This document shows positions 40,571-49,392 of a stretch of 64,000 nt of DNA, one piece after another; the stretch's first letter is position 1, and every line of letters begins with the position of its first letter. The notes under the pieces were generated by a model, which was not told the DNA's origin, made no database searches, and saw only the letters and a program-made list of their open reading frames with translations. This DNA is from Dyella telluris (GTDB taxonomy: Bacteria > Pseudomonadota > Gammaproteobacteria > Xanthomonadales > Rhodanobacteraceae), in contig NZ_CP060412.1 of NCBI RefSeq assembly GCF_014297575.1, positions 3,472,001 to 3,536,000 of the forward strand, read 5' to 3'. Both the position numbers and the translations under genes were made by a program.

Positions 40571-40637
40571 GAAGTGAGTGGAGAGAAGTGAGCATTACGC
40601 CTTTCTCTGTCTTCTCACTCCTCTTCACTCACTTCTC
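40571..40637. repeat. Inverted repeat, family 4, inside PepSY operon
   Basis: GAAGTGAGTGGAGAGAAG (from 40571) pairs with a right arm ending CTCACTTCTC at 40637. It begins six bases after the PepSY stop codon, as the 28327 copy begins right after the Rieske stop. The ribosome-binding site of the next gene (AGAGGA) lies just beyond. Confidence 0.82.
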
Positions 40638-40655
40638 GCCCTTAGAGGAACCGCC

Positions 40656-41171
40656 ATGCGCCGCCTTTCCCTGACTCTCCCCGCGATCCTGCTGGCGGCT
40701 CCCGCTGCCGCAGCCGATCTCAATGTCACCGTGCAGATTCCGCAGCTCAACGTGGCGGAGTACCACCGTCCGTATACCGCCGTGTGGGTGGAGCGCGAGG
40801 ATCACAGTGTCGCCGCGCAGCTGGCGGTCTGGTATGCGCAGAAGGAATCGAAGGAAGGCGCGGGTACCAAGTGGTTGCCCGAACTGCGCCAGTGGTGGCG
40901 TCGTGGCGGTCGCGACCTGCAGATGCCGGTGGACGGCGTGTCGGGTGCGACGCGCCCGGCCGGTGACCAGAAGCTGAGCTTCCATGACGGCAAGGCGCCG
41001 CTGGGCCCGCTGGCGCCGGGCAAGTACGAACTGGTGGTGGAAGCCGCGCGTGAAGTCGGCGGCCGCGAAGTGGTGCGTGTCCCGTTCACCTGGCCGGCAA
41101 CCGCGCCGCAACAGTTGGCCGCGCAGGGCAGCAGTGAACTGGGCGCCGTCAAGGTCGACCTGGCCCCGTAA
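40656..41171 (+). CDS. DUF2271 periplasmic protein with predicted FMN attachment motif
   Basis: A 171-residue exported protein (signal peptide ending AAPAAAAD). The DUF2271 pattern is present: YHRPYTAVWVEREDHSVAAQLAVWY, TKWLPELRQWWRRGG, GKYELVVEAAREVGGREVVRVPFTWP. Residues 93-99 read DGVSGAT, which fits the D-x-x-(S/T)-G-A-(T/S) site at which ApbE enzymes attach FMN, making T99 the predicted acceptor. ApbE is encoded two genes downstream. I infer a flavinylated periplasmic electron carrier. The start has AGAGGA upstream; longer frames are not conserved. Confidence 0.87.
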   Translation: MRRLSLTLPAILLAAPAAAADLNVTVQIPQLNVAEYHRPYTAVWVEREDHSVAAQLAVWYAQKESKEGAGTKWLPELRQWWRRGGRDLQMPVDGVSGATRPAGDQKLSFHDGKAPLGPLAPGKYELVVEAAREVGGREVVRVPFTWPATAPQQLAAQGSSELGAVKVDLAP

Positions 41172-41189
41172 CCGAAGGAGAACAACATC

Positions 41190-42002
41190 ATGATGAAGCA
41201 CTCGATGAAGTGGGGCGTGCTGGCCCTTGCCCTGGCGCTGCCGTTCGGTGCGCAGGCGCACAAGATGTGGCTGGTGCCCTCGGCGACCAACGTTTCCGGC
41301 GCGGATCCGTGGGTGACCGTGGATGCGGCCGTATCCAACGACCTGTTCTATCCCGATCACATGCCGGTAGCGCTGGATCGCGTGGTCGTCACCGCGCCGG
41401 ACGGCCATGCCGCCCAGCCGGAGAACGCATTGACCGGCAAGTACCGCAGCGTGTTCGACGTGCACCTGACGCAACCGGGCACGTACAAGATCGCTGCGGT
41501 GAACGGCGGCCTGTTTGCCAGCTACGAAGCGGATGGCCAGAAGAAGCGCTGGCGTGGCGAACCGGCAGAGCTGGCCAAGGCCATTCCCGCCAACGCGAAG
41601 AACGTGGAAGTGTCCGAGTCGATCAATCGCGTGGAAACCTTTGTCACCAACGGCAAGCCCAGCGACGGTGCACTCAAGGCCGAGGGGAAGGGCCTGGAGC
41701 TGGCGCCGGTGACACGCGTCACCGATCTCGCTTCGGGCGAAGCCGCCACCTTCCAGCTGCTGCTGGACGGCAAGCCGGCATCGAACCTGAAAGTGATGGC
41801 CATCGCCGGCGAAACGCGCTACCGCAACGCGCAGGACGAGATCGACGTCACCACCGACAAGGACGGCAAGTTCAGCATCACCTGGCCGCACGCCGGCATG
41901 TACTGGGTGAGCGCCAGCACGCAGGATGACAAGTCCAGCATCAAGCAGGCCAAGGTGCGCCGCCTGTCCTACGCCGCCACGCTGGAAGTGTTGCCGCAGT
42001 AA
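41190..42002 (+). CDS. DUF4198 periplasmic protein
   Basis: A 270-residue exported protein with signal peptide MKHSMKWGVLALALALPFGAQAHKM; the mature protein starts with a potential metal-binding His. DUF4198 features: HKMWLVPSATNVSGADPWVTVDAAVSNDLFYPD, LTQPGTYKIAAVNGG, and a C-terminal Ig-like half (TDKDGKFSITWPHAGMYWVSAST). Family members are found next to TonB receptors and nickel or iron uptake genes and are thought to bind metal or ligand in the periplasm. AAGGAGAAC is the ribosome-binding site. Third gene of the operon. Confidence 0.88.
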   Translation: MMKHSMKWGVLALALALPFGAQAHKMWLVPSATNVSGADPWVTVDAAVSNDLFYPDHMPVALDRVVVTAPDGHAAQPENALTGKYRSVFDVHLTQPGTYKIAAVNGGLFASYEADGQKKRWRGEPAELAKAIPANAKNVEVSESINRVETFVTNGKPSDGALKAEGKGLELAPVTRVTDLASGEAATFQLLLDGKPASNLKVMAIAGETRYRNAQDEIDVTTDKDGKFSITWPHAGMYWVSASTQDDKSSIKQAKVRRLSYAATLEVLPQ

Positions 42003-42045
42003 TGCACGTCCACGGCAGTGAACCACGCCGGTTGGCACGGCGGCC

Positions 42046-43017
42046 ATGAGCGATCTCATCATGCAGTCCGTGCAGGGCGAAACCATGGGCACGTTCTGGT
42101 CAGTGCGCGCGGTGATGCCGGCCGAGTTGTCGCTGGTGTCGCGCGCGCGCGGTATCCAGTCAGTGCTCGATCTGATCGACGGGCAGATGAGCACGTACAA
42201 GCCTGCGTCGGCGTTGTCCCACTTCAACGCGGCGCCGGCGGGTACCTGGCATGTGCTTCCTGCCGAGTGCTTCGACGTGGTCAGGCACGCGTTGCAGGTG
42301 GCACGCGAGACCGATGGTGCGTACGACCCCACCATCGGTCCGCTGGTCAACTTGTGGGGCTTCGGCCCCGACGCCGCGCGTCACGAGCCGCCTTCGCGCG
42401 ATGCCATTGACGCGGCACGCGAGCGCATCGGCTGGTGGCGTATCAAGCTGGATGCCGCCACCCACGGCATCTTCCAGCCCGGCGGCATCAGCCTCGACCT
42501 GTCCTCGGTGGCCAAGGGTTATGCCGTGGATCTCGTGGGGCAGCATCTGGACCGCGCCGGCATCGATGCATGGCTGGTGGAAGTCGGCGGCGAACTGAAG
42601 GGCAAGGGCAGAAAGCCCGACGGTTCACCATGGCGCATCGGCATCGAGCGCCCGGGCGCTGCGGTGGGCGCGGTGCAACGTGCTGACCAGCTCAGCCAGG
42701 TGGTATGCCTGACCGGGCGAGCCATTGCTACGTCAGGGGACTACCGCCGTCGCTTTGAAGTCGATGGCGTGACTTACTCGCATCACATCGATCCACGCAC
42801 CGGCTGGCCGGTGCCGCACACCGTGGCCTCGGTGAGTGTGCTGGCGGCCGACGCCATGCACGCCGATCCCATGGGCACGCTGATGACGGTGCTCGGGCCG
42901 GAGCAGGGCATGACGTACGCACGCGAGCGTGGCCTCGCGGTGATGTTCATCCTGCACGGCGAACGTGGACTGGAAGAGCGGCTGTCGCCGGCGTTCGAGG
43001 CTGCGTTGGCATCATGA
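42046..43017 (+). CDS. apbE: FAD:protein FMN transferase ApbE
   Basis: A 323-residue flavin transferase that moves FMN from FAD onto a Thr or Ser of its target. Family motifs: ETMGTFWSVRA, AYDPTIGPLVNLWGFGP, DLSSVAKGYAVD, VEVGGELKGKGRKPDG, IATSGDYRRRF, THHIDPRTG-like SHHIDPRTGWP, and the Mg-binding region ADAMHADPMGT. No signal peptide is visible: the protein begins MSDLIMQSVQGETMG, and an in-frame TGA lies at 42019, so it cannot be extended. Most bacterial ApbE proteins are exported lipoproteins, so this one appears cytoplasmic. Its stop overlaps the next start (ATGA). Confidence 0.93.
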   Translation: MSDLIMQSVQGETMGTFWSVRAVMPAELSLVSRARGIQSVLDLIDGQMSTYKPASALSHFNAAPAGTWHVLPAECFDVVRHALQVARETDGAYDPTIGPLVNLWGFGPDAARHEPPSRDAIDAARERIGWWRIKLDAATHGIFQPGGISLDLSSVAKGYAVDLVGQHLDRAGIDAWLVEVGGELKGKGRKPDGSPWRIGIERPGAAVGAVQRADQLSQVVCLTGRAIATSGDYRRRFEVDGVTYSHHIDPRTGWPVPHTVASVSVLAADAMHADPMGTLMTVLGPEQGMTYARERGLAVMFILHGERGLEERLSPAFEAALAS

Positions 43018-44654
43018 GCCCGGCACCTGCCGACACGCGACCCGCATGGGGCAACATCGTGCTGTGCAGCTTGCTCGGCGCGGTGCTGCTCGGCTTGATG
43101 GCCTTGCATGCGCGCGAGTGGGAGTGGCATGCGCCAACTGCGTCGCGCTGGTGGTGGGCGTGCATCGTGCTGGTGGCATGGGCTGGCTTCACGGGATGGC
43201 TGGGCTGGCATCGCCGCGCCGCCTCGCGCCGGCAGGCCGGTCCCGTCACCGCTGATCGAGTGTCGATCAGTGAAACGCTGCTGGTGGTCTTCGCCAGCCA
43301 GACCGGCACCGCGGAACAATGGGCGCGACAGACCGCGCAGAGCCTCCAGCAGGCCCGCGTGCCCGCGCGAGCGGTGGAGCTTGGCCAGATCGACGTGGCG
43401 ATGCTTACCGAAGCGCGCCGCGTATTGTTCGTGGTCAGCACAACGGGTGAGGGCGATGCGCCGGATAGCGCGGCACGGTTCGTTACCCAGTGCATGCACG
43501 CGCCACAAACGCTTGCATCGTTGCAGTACGGCCTGCTGGCACTGGGCGATCGCGACTACAACGACTTCTGCGGCTTCGGCCGTGCCCTGCAGCATTGGCT
43601 GCAGCAGAGCGGTGCAACACCACTGTTCGATCCGGTAGAGGTGGACAACGGTGATCCCTCGGCGTTGCGCCACTGGCAACACCATCTGGCGCTGCTGTCC
43701 GGGGCGGCCGAATTGCCGGACTGGCAGGCCCCCGATTACCGGCGCTGGCAACTGACCGAACGCGTGCTGCTCAATCCAGGCAGCGCGGGTGGTCCCTGTT
43801 TCCATCTCGCTTTGCGTCCGCTCGAGGGTGAAACGACATGGCAGGCCGGCGATCTGGTGGAGATCGGACCGCGGCATGCCATGCCCGCCGTCGACGCATG
43901 GCTGGCGACCTATGGCCTCGATGGCAACGCACTGGTTGAACATGCCGGTCGCCGCGCAGCGCTGCGGGAATGGCTGGTCGCCAGTCATCTGCCCGAACAC
44001 GATCAGGCGCGCGGGAAATCGCTGCAACAGCTCGCCGCCGCCCTGCAGGCGCTTCCGCATCGCGAATATTCCATCGCATCGATGCCGGCCGACGGCACGT
44101 TGCATCTGTTGGTTCGACGCATGTCGCGCGACGACGGTTCGCCGGGCATCGGTTCCGGATGGCTCACGCAATACGCCCAGATCGGTGAGGACATCGCCTT
44201 GCGCATTCGCGCCAATCCCGGGTTTCACATGCCGGCTGACGACCGGCCGATGGTGCTGATCGGCAACGGCACCGGCCTGGCCGGTTTGCGCGCCTTGCTG
44301 AAGGCGCGCATCGCCGCGGGCAGGGTGCGGAACTGGCTGTTGTTCGGTGAACGCGACGCCGCGCACGACTTCTATCACCGCGACGAAATCCTCAGCTGGC
44401 AGGCGCAGGGCCTGATCGAACGGATCGACCTGGCCTGGTCGCGCGAGGGCGATTCGCGCGACTACGTGCAGGACCGGCTGCGCAGGCATGGCGATGTTCT
44501 GCAGGCGTGGGTGGCGCAGGGCGCGGCGGTATACGTATGCGGCAGCCTTGCCGGCATGGCGCCGGGCGTCGATGCCGTGCTGCGCGACAGGCTGGGTGAT
44601 GAGGCGGTTGAGCGACTGCGCGAAGAAGGTCGCTATCGCCGCGACGTTTACTGA
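43014..44654 (+). CDS. Membrane-anchored flavodoxin/NADPH reductase (sulfite reductase flavoprotein-like)
   Basis: A 546-residue diflavin reductase. Two N-terminal membrane helices (NIVLCSLLGAVLLGLMALHA, WWWACIVLVAWAGFTGWLGW) precede a flavodoxin domain: VVFASQTGTAEQWARQTAQSL, VSTTGEGDAPDSA, LALGDRDYNDFCGFGRAL. Then comes an FAD domain (REYSIAS, GSGWLTQYAQIGE) and an NADPH domain (VLIGNGTGLAGLRALL, YVCGSLAGMAPGVDAVL), ending RYRRDVY as in CysJ. The soluble part should lie in the cytoplasm and draw electrons from NADPH. The gene is coupled by ATGA to apbE. It probably feeds the PepSY and DUF2271 proteins. Confidence 0.92.
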   Translation: MSPAPADTRPAWGNIVLCSLLGAVLLGLMALHAREWEWHAPTASRWWWACIVLVAWAGFTGWLGWHRRAASRRQAGPVTADRVSISETLLVVFASQTGTAEQWARQTAQSLQQARVPARAVELGQIDVAMLTEARRVLFVVSTTGEGDAPDSAARFVTQCMHAPQTLASLQYGLLALGDRDYNDFCGFGRALQHWLQQSGATPLFDPVEVDNGDPSALRHWQHHLALLSGAAELPDWQAPDYRRWQLTERVLLNPGSAGGPCFHLALRPLEGETTWQAGDLVEIGPRHAMPAVDAWLATYGLDGNALVEHAGRRAALREWLVASHLPEHDQARGKSLQQLAAALQALPHREYSIASMPADGTLHLLVRRMSRDDGSPGIGSGWLTQYAQIGEDIALRIRANPGFHMPADDRPMVLIGNGTGLAGLRALLKARIAAGRVRNWLLFGERDAAHDFYHRDEILSWQAQGLIERIDLAWSREGDSRDYVQDRLRRHGDVLQAWVAQGAAVYVCGSLAGMAPGVDAVLRDRLGDEAVERLREEGRYRRDVY

Positions 44655-44663
44655 GGCAAGAGC

Positions 44664-45233
44664 TCAGTTCGCCGGAAGGCGCGCCAGCACGATCTCGCCG
44701 CCGCCTTCGATCCGTATCGGGTGGCCGGGGATCGGGTCGATCCACAGCATGTCGTTGGCTTCCATCTGCTGCGAAAGGTGGTCGGCAATGACCTTGGCCT
44801 GTCCCGACAGCAGTAGTACGAACCAGCGCCAGCCCGCGGGAGCGAGCAATACCATGGCACCGTTGAGCGGCCGGGCGATCAGTTCGCCCTGAGTGTCGCC
44901 GCGCAGCTTGAGATTGAACGTGCGCGTGGGCTCCGTCGGCTGACAGGCCTTCGGATCACTGCGCTCGTCGAAATGCGCCATCTCGAAGCGTGCGAGGGAT
45001 TGCCTGCGGCCGTCGGGGAAGAGGATATCCACCGGAGCGTCCAGCGGCACGAACTGCCGACGCAGGTCCACATGCGCCGGAAAATCGACATCCTGATCCA
45101 TGTTGATCAGGGTCATCTGCCACTGCCAGTCATCCTCGCCCGGCCAGCAGGCGATGGGCGTGATCAATGCCGTGCCCTTGGCGCAGTGCGCGCCCAGCAG
45201 GGTATCGGCGGGCAGTCGGCTCAGCTGGCTCAT
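44664..45233 (-). CDS. HutD/Ves-family protein
   Basis: A 189-residue cupin-like protein. It begins MSQLSRLPADTLLGAHCAKGTALITPIACWPGEDDWQWQMTLINMDQDVDFPAHVDLRRQFVPLD and follows the HutD/Ves pattern (a degenerate SxFpGxxR-like strand and paired cupin barrels, with FNLKLRGDTQGELIARP). HutD is found with histidine-utilisation genes, but none are present here; Ves is linked to cold response. The start overlaps the GNAT stop by four bases. The much longer open frame upstream is antiparallel noise. Role unknown. Confidence 0.8.
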   Translation of the reverse strand: MSQLSRLPADTLLGAHCAKGTALITPIACWPGEDDWQWQMTLINMDQDVDFPAHVDLRRQFVPLDAPVDILFPDGRRQSLARFEMAHFDERSDPKACQPTEPTRTFNLKLRGDTQGELIARPLNGAMVLLAPAGWRWFVLLLSGQAKVIADHLSQQMEANDMLWIDPIPGHPIRIEGGGEIVLARLPAN

Positions 45234-45769
45234 GCCGAGGCGCGACGTTTTTCGACGCAGGGCCGGTAATAGGCAAATACGTGGTTGTGCGCGCCGAAGA
45301 AATCCATGTCTTCGATGTGCTCTCCGCCCAGTCGTTCGGCCACCCGGTCGGAAGCTTCGTTGCCGATCTTCACCAGGCTGATCACGCGCGGCGCGCCCAG
45401 CGTGTGCCAGACGAAATCGAGAATGGCGCTGCCTGCTTCCGTGGCGTAACCGTGATGCCGGAACTCCGGCTTGAGCATCCAGCCCAGCTCCAGGTCGGGC
45501 CAGCCCTCCGGGCACATCAGGCCGGCGCGGCCGATGAATTCGCCGGTGTCCTTCAACTCCAGCGCCCACATGCCGTAGCCGCGCAGTTGCCAGTGGCCAA
45601 TCAACATGGCGAGCGAGCGCCACGCGTTGGTGCGATCCAGCGGTTGACCGTCGCCGACCCAGCGCGTGCTCGCGGGGTCCGCCAGCATGGCGGCGTAATC
45701 GTCGAAGTGACGTTCGGCCAGGGCAGTAAGACGCAGTCGCGCCGTTTCAATGACAGGTATGTCGATCAT
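45230..45769 (-). CDS. GNAT-family acetyltransferase (RimJ/RimL type)
   Basis: A 179-residue acetyltransferase. The RimJ/RimL opening IETARLRLTALAERHFDDYAAMLADPAS and the cofactor region LELGWMLKPEFRHHGYATEAGSAILDFVWHTLGAPRVISLVKIGNEASDRVAERLG are clear. Such enzymes acetylate ribosomal protein N-termini or small molecules; the target is unknown. It sits between the SET-domain and HutD-like genes, overlapping the latter by four bases. Confidence 0.92.
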   Translation of the reverse strand: MIDIPVIETARLRLTALAERHFDDYAAMLADPASTRWVGDGQPLDRTNAWRSLAMLIGHWQLRGYGMWALELKDTGEFIGRAGLMCPEGWPDLELGWMLKPEFRHHGYATEAGSAILDFVWHTLGAPRVISLVKIGNEASDRVAERLGGEHIEDMDFFGAHNHVFAYYRPCVEKRRASA

Positions 45770-45774
45770 GATCT

Positions 45775-46254
45775 TCAGCTAGCAAGTCGGGTGCCATCGA
45801 GCAGTGACGCCAGGGCGTGCGTGCTCGTCCGAAGACTTTCGATCCACGGCAGGCCCACGATGCGCTGCCCGGTGGCAGCGTCGACGAAGGCTTCTTCCTC
45901 GCCCGGAGGCAACAGGTGGCGATAATCCACCGTCATTTCCGTGCCGGCCGGCAAATCGCGCGCGGCAAACACGAAACCCAGATGCCACAGCCCCGTGGGC
46001 GCAAAGCTGTGGTTGATGTAGCACTCGTCCGGCCAGTCCGGGGACACGGTGTAGCGGTCCTCGAACCAGCGGGCGCTTGCATAGAGTTGGGCCGACAACT
46101 CCGGCGAGCCGACCAGCTCGTCGTAGCGGTAGGTGCGGTCAATGGCGTCCGGCGCCGTGACTATCTGCCCGGCGGCAACGTCTTCGAGTAAGAACAGCCC
46201 CTGACCCGCACCAGCAATGTTCGACGCAGTTATGCGGTAACGCGGAACAATCAT
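45775..46254 (-). CDS. SET-domain-like protein
   Basis: A 159-residue protein with a small SET fold: RYRITASNIAGAGQGLFLLEDVAAGQIVTAPD at the start, CYINHSFAPTGLWHLGFVFAARDLPAGTEMTVDYRHLLP near the end. The NHSF and G-x-E-(M/L)-T-x-D-Y motifs are the SAM- and lysine-binding signatures. Bacterial SET proteins methylate lysines, but many are uncharacterised. I chose ATG 46254 (MIVPRYRI); a longer frame to 46296 exists. It is five bases upstream of the GNAT gene. Confidence 0.85.
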   Translation of the reverse strand: MIVPRYRITASNIAGAGQGLFLLEDVAAGQIVTAPDAIDRTYRYDELVGSPELSAQLYASARWFEDRYTVSPDWPDECYINHSFAPTGLWHLGFVFAARDLPAGTEMTVDYRHLLPPGEEEAFVDAATGQRIVGLPWIESLRTSTHALASLLDGTRLAS

Positions 46255-46360
46255 GGTAGCCCTAACCGATGGCAAGGCGGCCGAGTGTAGGCGCATCCGG
46301 CGAGGGATACCATACCTCGCCGGATACTATTTCTTGAACGCAAGTGGTTGATGGGTTTGG

Positions 46361-46705
46361 TTATTGGCCGGCGGGTTTGCTGGCCGCAGGTGCGGCCTTG
46401 GCCGGCGCGGGCGCTGCAGCAGCGGGCTTTGCCGGTGCGTCGCTGTCGCTCAGCAGGATGGCGCTGCGGTTGCGTTCCAGCGTGGCCGGACCGATGCCTT
46501 TGACGTGCGTCAGGTCGTCGACGCTCTTGAACGGGCCGTGCTCATCCCGGTACGAGACGATGGCAGCGGCCTTGGTTGGGCCGATGCCGTCGAGCGACGT
46601 GGCCAGCGTGGCGGCGTCTGCCTTGTTGACGTTGACGGGCGTGGCGGCGAACGCCGTCCAGCTGAGCGCGAGTGCCAGCAGCGACGCTGCAATCTGCTTG
46701 ATCAT
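46361..46705 (-). CDS. ComEA-like helix-hairpin-helix DNA-binding protein
   Basis: A 114-residue exported protein (signal MIKQIAASLLALALSWTAFA). Residues about 22-85 are a tandem helix-hairpin-helix: VNVNKADAATLATSLDGIGPTKAAAIVSYRDEHGPFKSVDDLTHVKGIGPATLERNRSAI. This matches ComEA, which binds incoming DNA during transformation. The last 30 residues are an Ala/Pro/Lys tail (PAKPAAAAPAPAKAAPAASK), absent in short ComEA proteins and similar to histone H1 tails. GGGAGG precedes the start. Monocistronic. Confidence 0.92.
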   Translation of the reverse strand: MIKQIAASLLALALSWTAFAATPVNVNKADAATLATSLDGIGPTKAAAIVSYRDEHGPFKSVDDLTHVKGIGPATLERNRSAILLSDSDAPAKPAAAAPAPAKAAPAASKPAGQ

Positions 46706-46900
46706 GGTGAACCTCCCTGGTTGGATGCGGCCGCTCATCGGCCGCGCCATGACTGTGCCCAGACGCTGCATTCCTGACTGTCGGCAGGACGGAAGCCAGC
46801 GCGGGGATTCGGGCGTGATGCAGCGTGGGCCTGCATGGCAGGGGTGCTCTCGCGTGGGCTGATACAATGACGGTCTTTCCCCACGCCGCAGGAGTCGCCC

Positions 46901-48325
<1,425 letters not shown>

Positions 48326-48332
48326 GGCTGAT

Positions 48333-48367
48333 CGTCGCCCCGGCGCCTTGCCGGGGCGACGCGTTTT
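48333..48367 (+). terminator. Terminator after M20 peptidase gene
   Basis: A 12-base-pair stem CGTCGCCCCGGC (48333-48344) and its complement (48350-48361) around GCCTT, followed by CGTTTT. Confidence 0.85.
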
Positions 48368-48435
48368 CCACCCGCGCCCGTCGCGGGTATCGGCTGGCCT
48401 GATGCCTGCGTGGCGCATCGCCGGGGTTGCCAGCG

Positions 48436-49164
48436 ATGTCCGAAGCTTCCAACGATTTCTCCTATCTCGCCGCCAACTGGGCGGACGTGCGCGCACGCGT
48501 GGACGCTGCTTGCCACGCCGCCGGGCGTGATCCAGGCGAGGTATCGATCCTGCCTGTCAGCAAAACGTTCGGGCCCGAGGTGGTGCGCGCGGCCATGGCG
48601 CTGGGGCTGCATCGCTTTGGCGAGAACAAGGTGCAGGAAGTGCGCAGCAAATCAGAGGCGCTCGCCGGCGAATCGGTCGAATGGGTGGTGATCGGCCACC
48701 TGCAGACCAACAAGGCCAAGGACGTGGCGCGTCTGGTCAGCGAAGTGCAGTCACTGGACCGGCTGGAGCTGGCCGAAGTGCTGCAGCGGCGCCTGGAGAT
48801 CGAGGACCGCGCGATCGACGTGCTGGTCGAGGTGAAGACCTCGCCGGAGGAGAGCAAGCACGGCCTGGCTCCTGACCAGCTGTCGGCGCTGCTCGACGCC
48901 TTGCGTGGGTTCGACCGCCTGCGCGTCAGGGGCCTGATGACGCTGGCCGTGCAGTCGGACGACAGCGACGCGGTGCGCACCTGTTTTCGCCGGTTGCGGC
49001 AACTGCGTGACGCCGAACAGGCCCGCGGCCATGACCTGCCGCGCCTGTCCATGGGCATGAGCGGCGATTTCCCTCTCGCCATTGCCGAGGGCGCGACCGA
49101 AATCCGGGTCGGTACGGCCGTTTTCGGTGTGAGACAAGTCGCAAAACATACGGTACCGAACTGA
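48436..49164 (+). CDS. YggS-family pyridoxal-phosphate homeostasis protein
   Basis: A 242-residue monomeric PLP-binding TIM barrel, widely conserved. It shows ILPVSKTFGPEVVRAAMALGLHRFGENKVQE with the PLP lysine in SKT, WVVIGHLQTNKAKDVARLV, VLVEVKTSPEESKHGLAPDQ, LRVRGLMTLAV and LSMGMSGDFPLAIAEGATEIRVGTAVFG. Its loss disturbs vitamin B6 and amino-acid balance in other bacteria; it is not a catalytic racemase. I chose ATG 48436 over a TTG three codons before. In many genomes it is next to pilT or proC; here it is not. Confidence 0.94.
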   Translation: MSEASNDFSYLAANWADVRARVDAACHAAGRDPGEVSILPVSKTFGPEVVRAAMALGLHRFGENKVQEVRSKSEALAGESVEWVVIGHLQTNKAKDVARLVSEVQSLDRLELAEVLQRRLEIEDRAIDVLVEVKTSPEESKHGLAPDQLSALLDALRGFDRLRVRGLMTLAVQSDDSDAVRTCFRRLRQLRDAEQARGHDLPRLSMGMSGDFPLAIAEGATEIRVGTAVFGVRQVAKHTVPN

Positions 49165-49392
49165 ATAATTAGTTCACTAATTGATCAATATGTAACCAGT
49201 TTGACACATATTTCATCGATTAATCAGCCACTTAGGTCTAATGCATAGGCCATGCCAAATTTCGAAACGACAGAGTTCAGTTAACCCCGTCCGAACAAAC
49301 GATCTAGATCCCTTTGCTAAGTTCACGGCTCCATCACGGCCCGTCGAACTGAAGACGGCGTAATTAACGAATTGCAAAGGGATTTGTCCCAC
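49165..49392 (+). other. AT-rich intergenic leader before NlpC/P60 gene
   Basis: This stretch is clearly richer in A and T than its neighbours. It contains AATTAGTTCACTAATT (a small palindrome, near 49168-49183), a -35-like TTGACA at 49201-49206 without a good -10, and two possible leader hairpins: CCGTC/GACGG near 49341-49358, and GGGA (49379-49382) with TCCC (49387-49390). The GGGA is the presumed ribosome-binding site. No riboswitch class was recognised. Confidence 0.4.

Noticed and set aside
42003..42045. Upstream in-frame extension of apbE supplying a signal peptide
   Set aside because: An in-frame TGA at 42019 and no start codon between it and the ATG.
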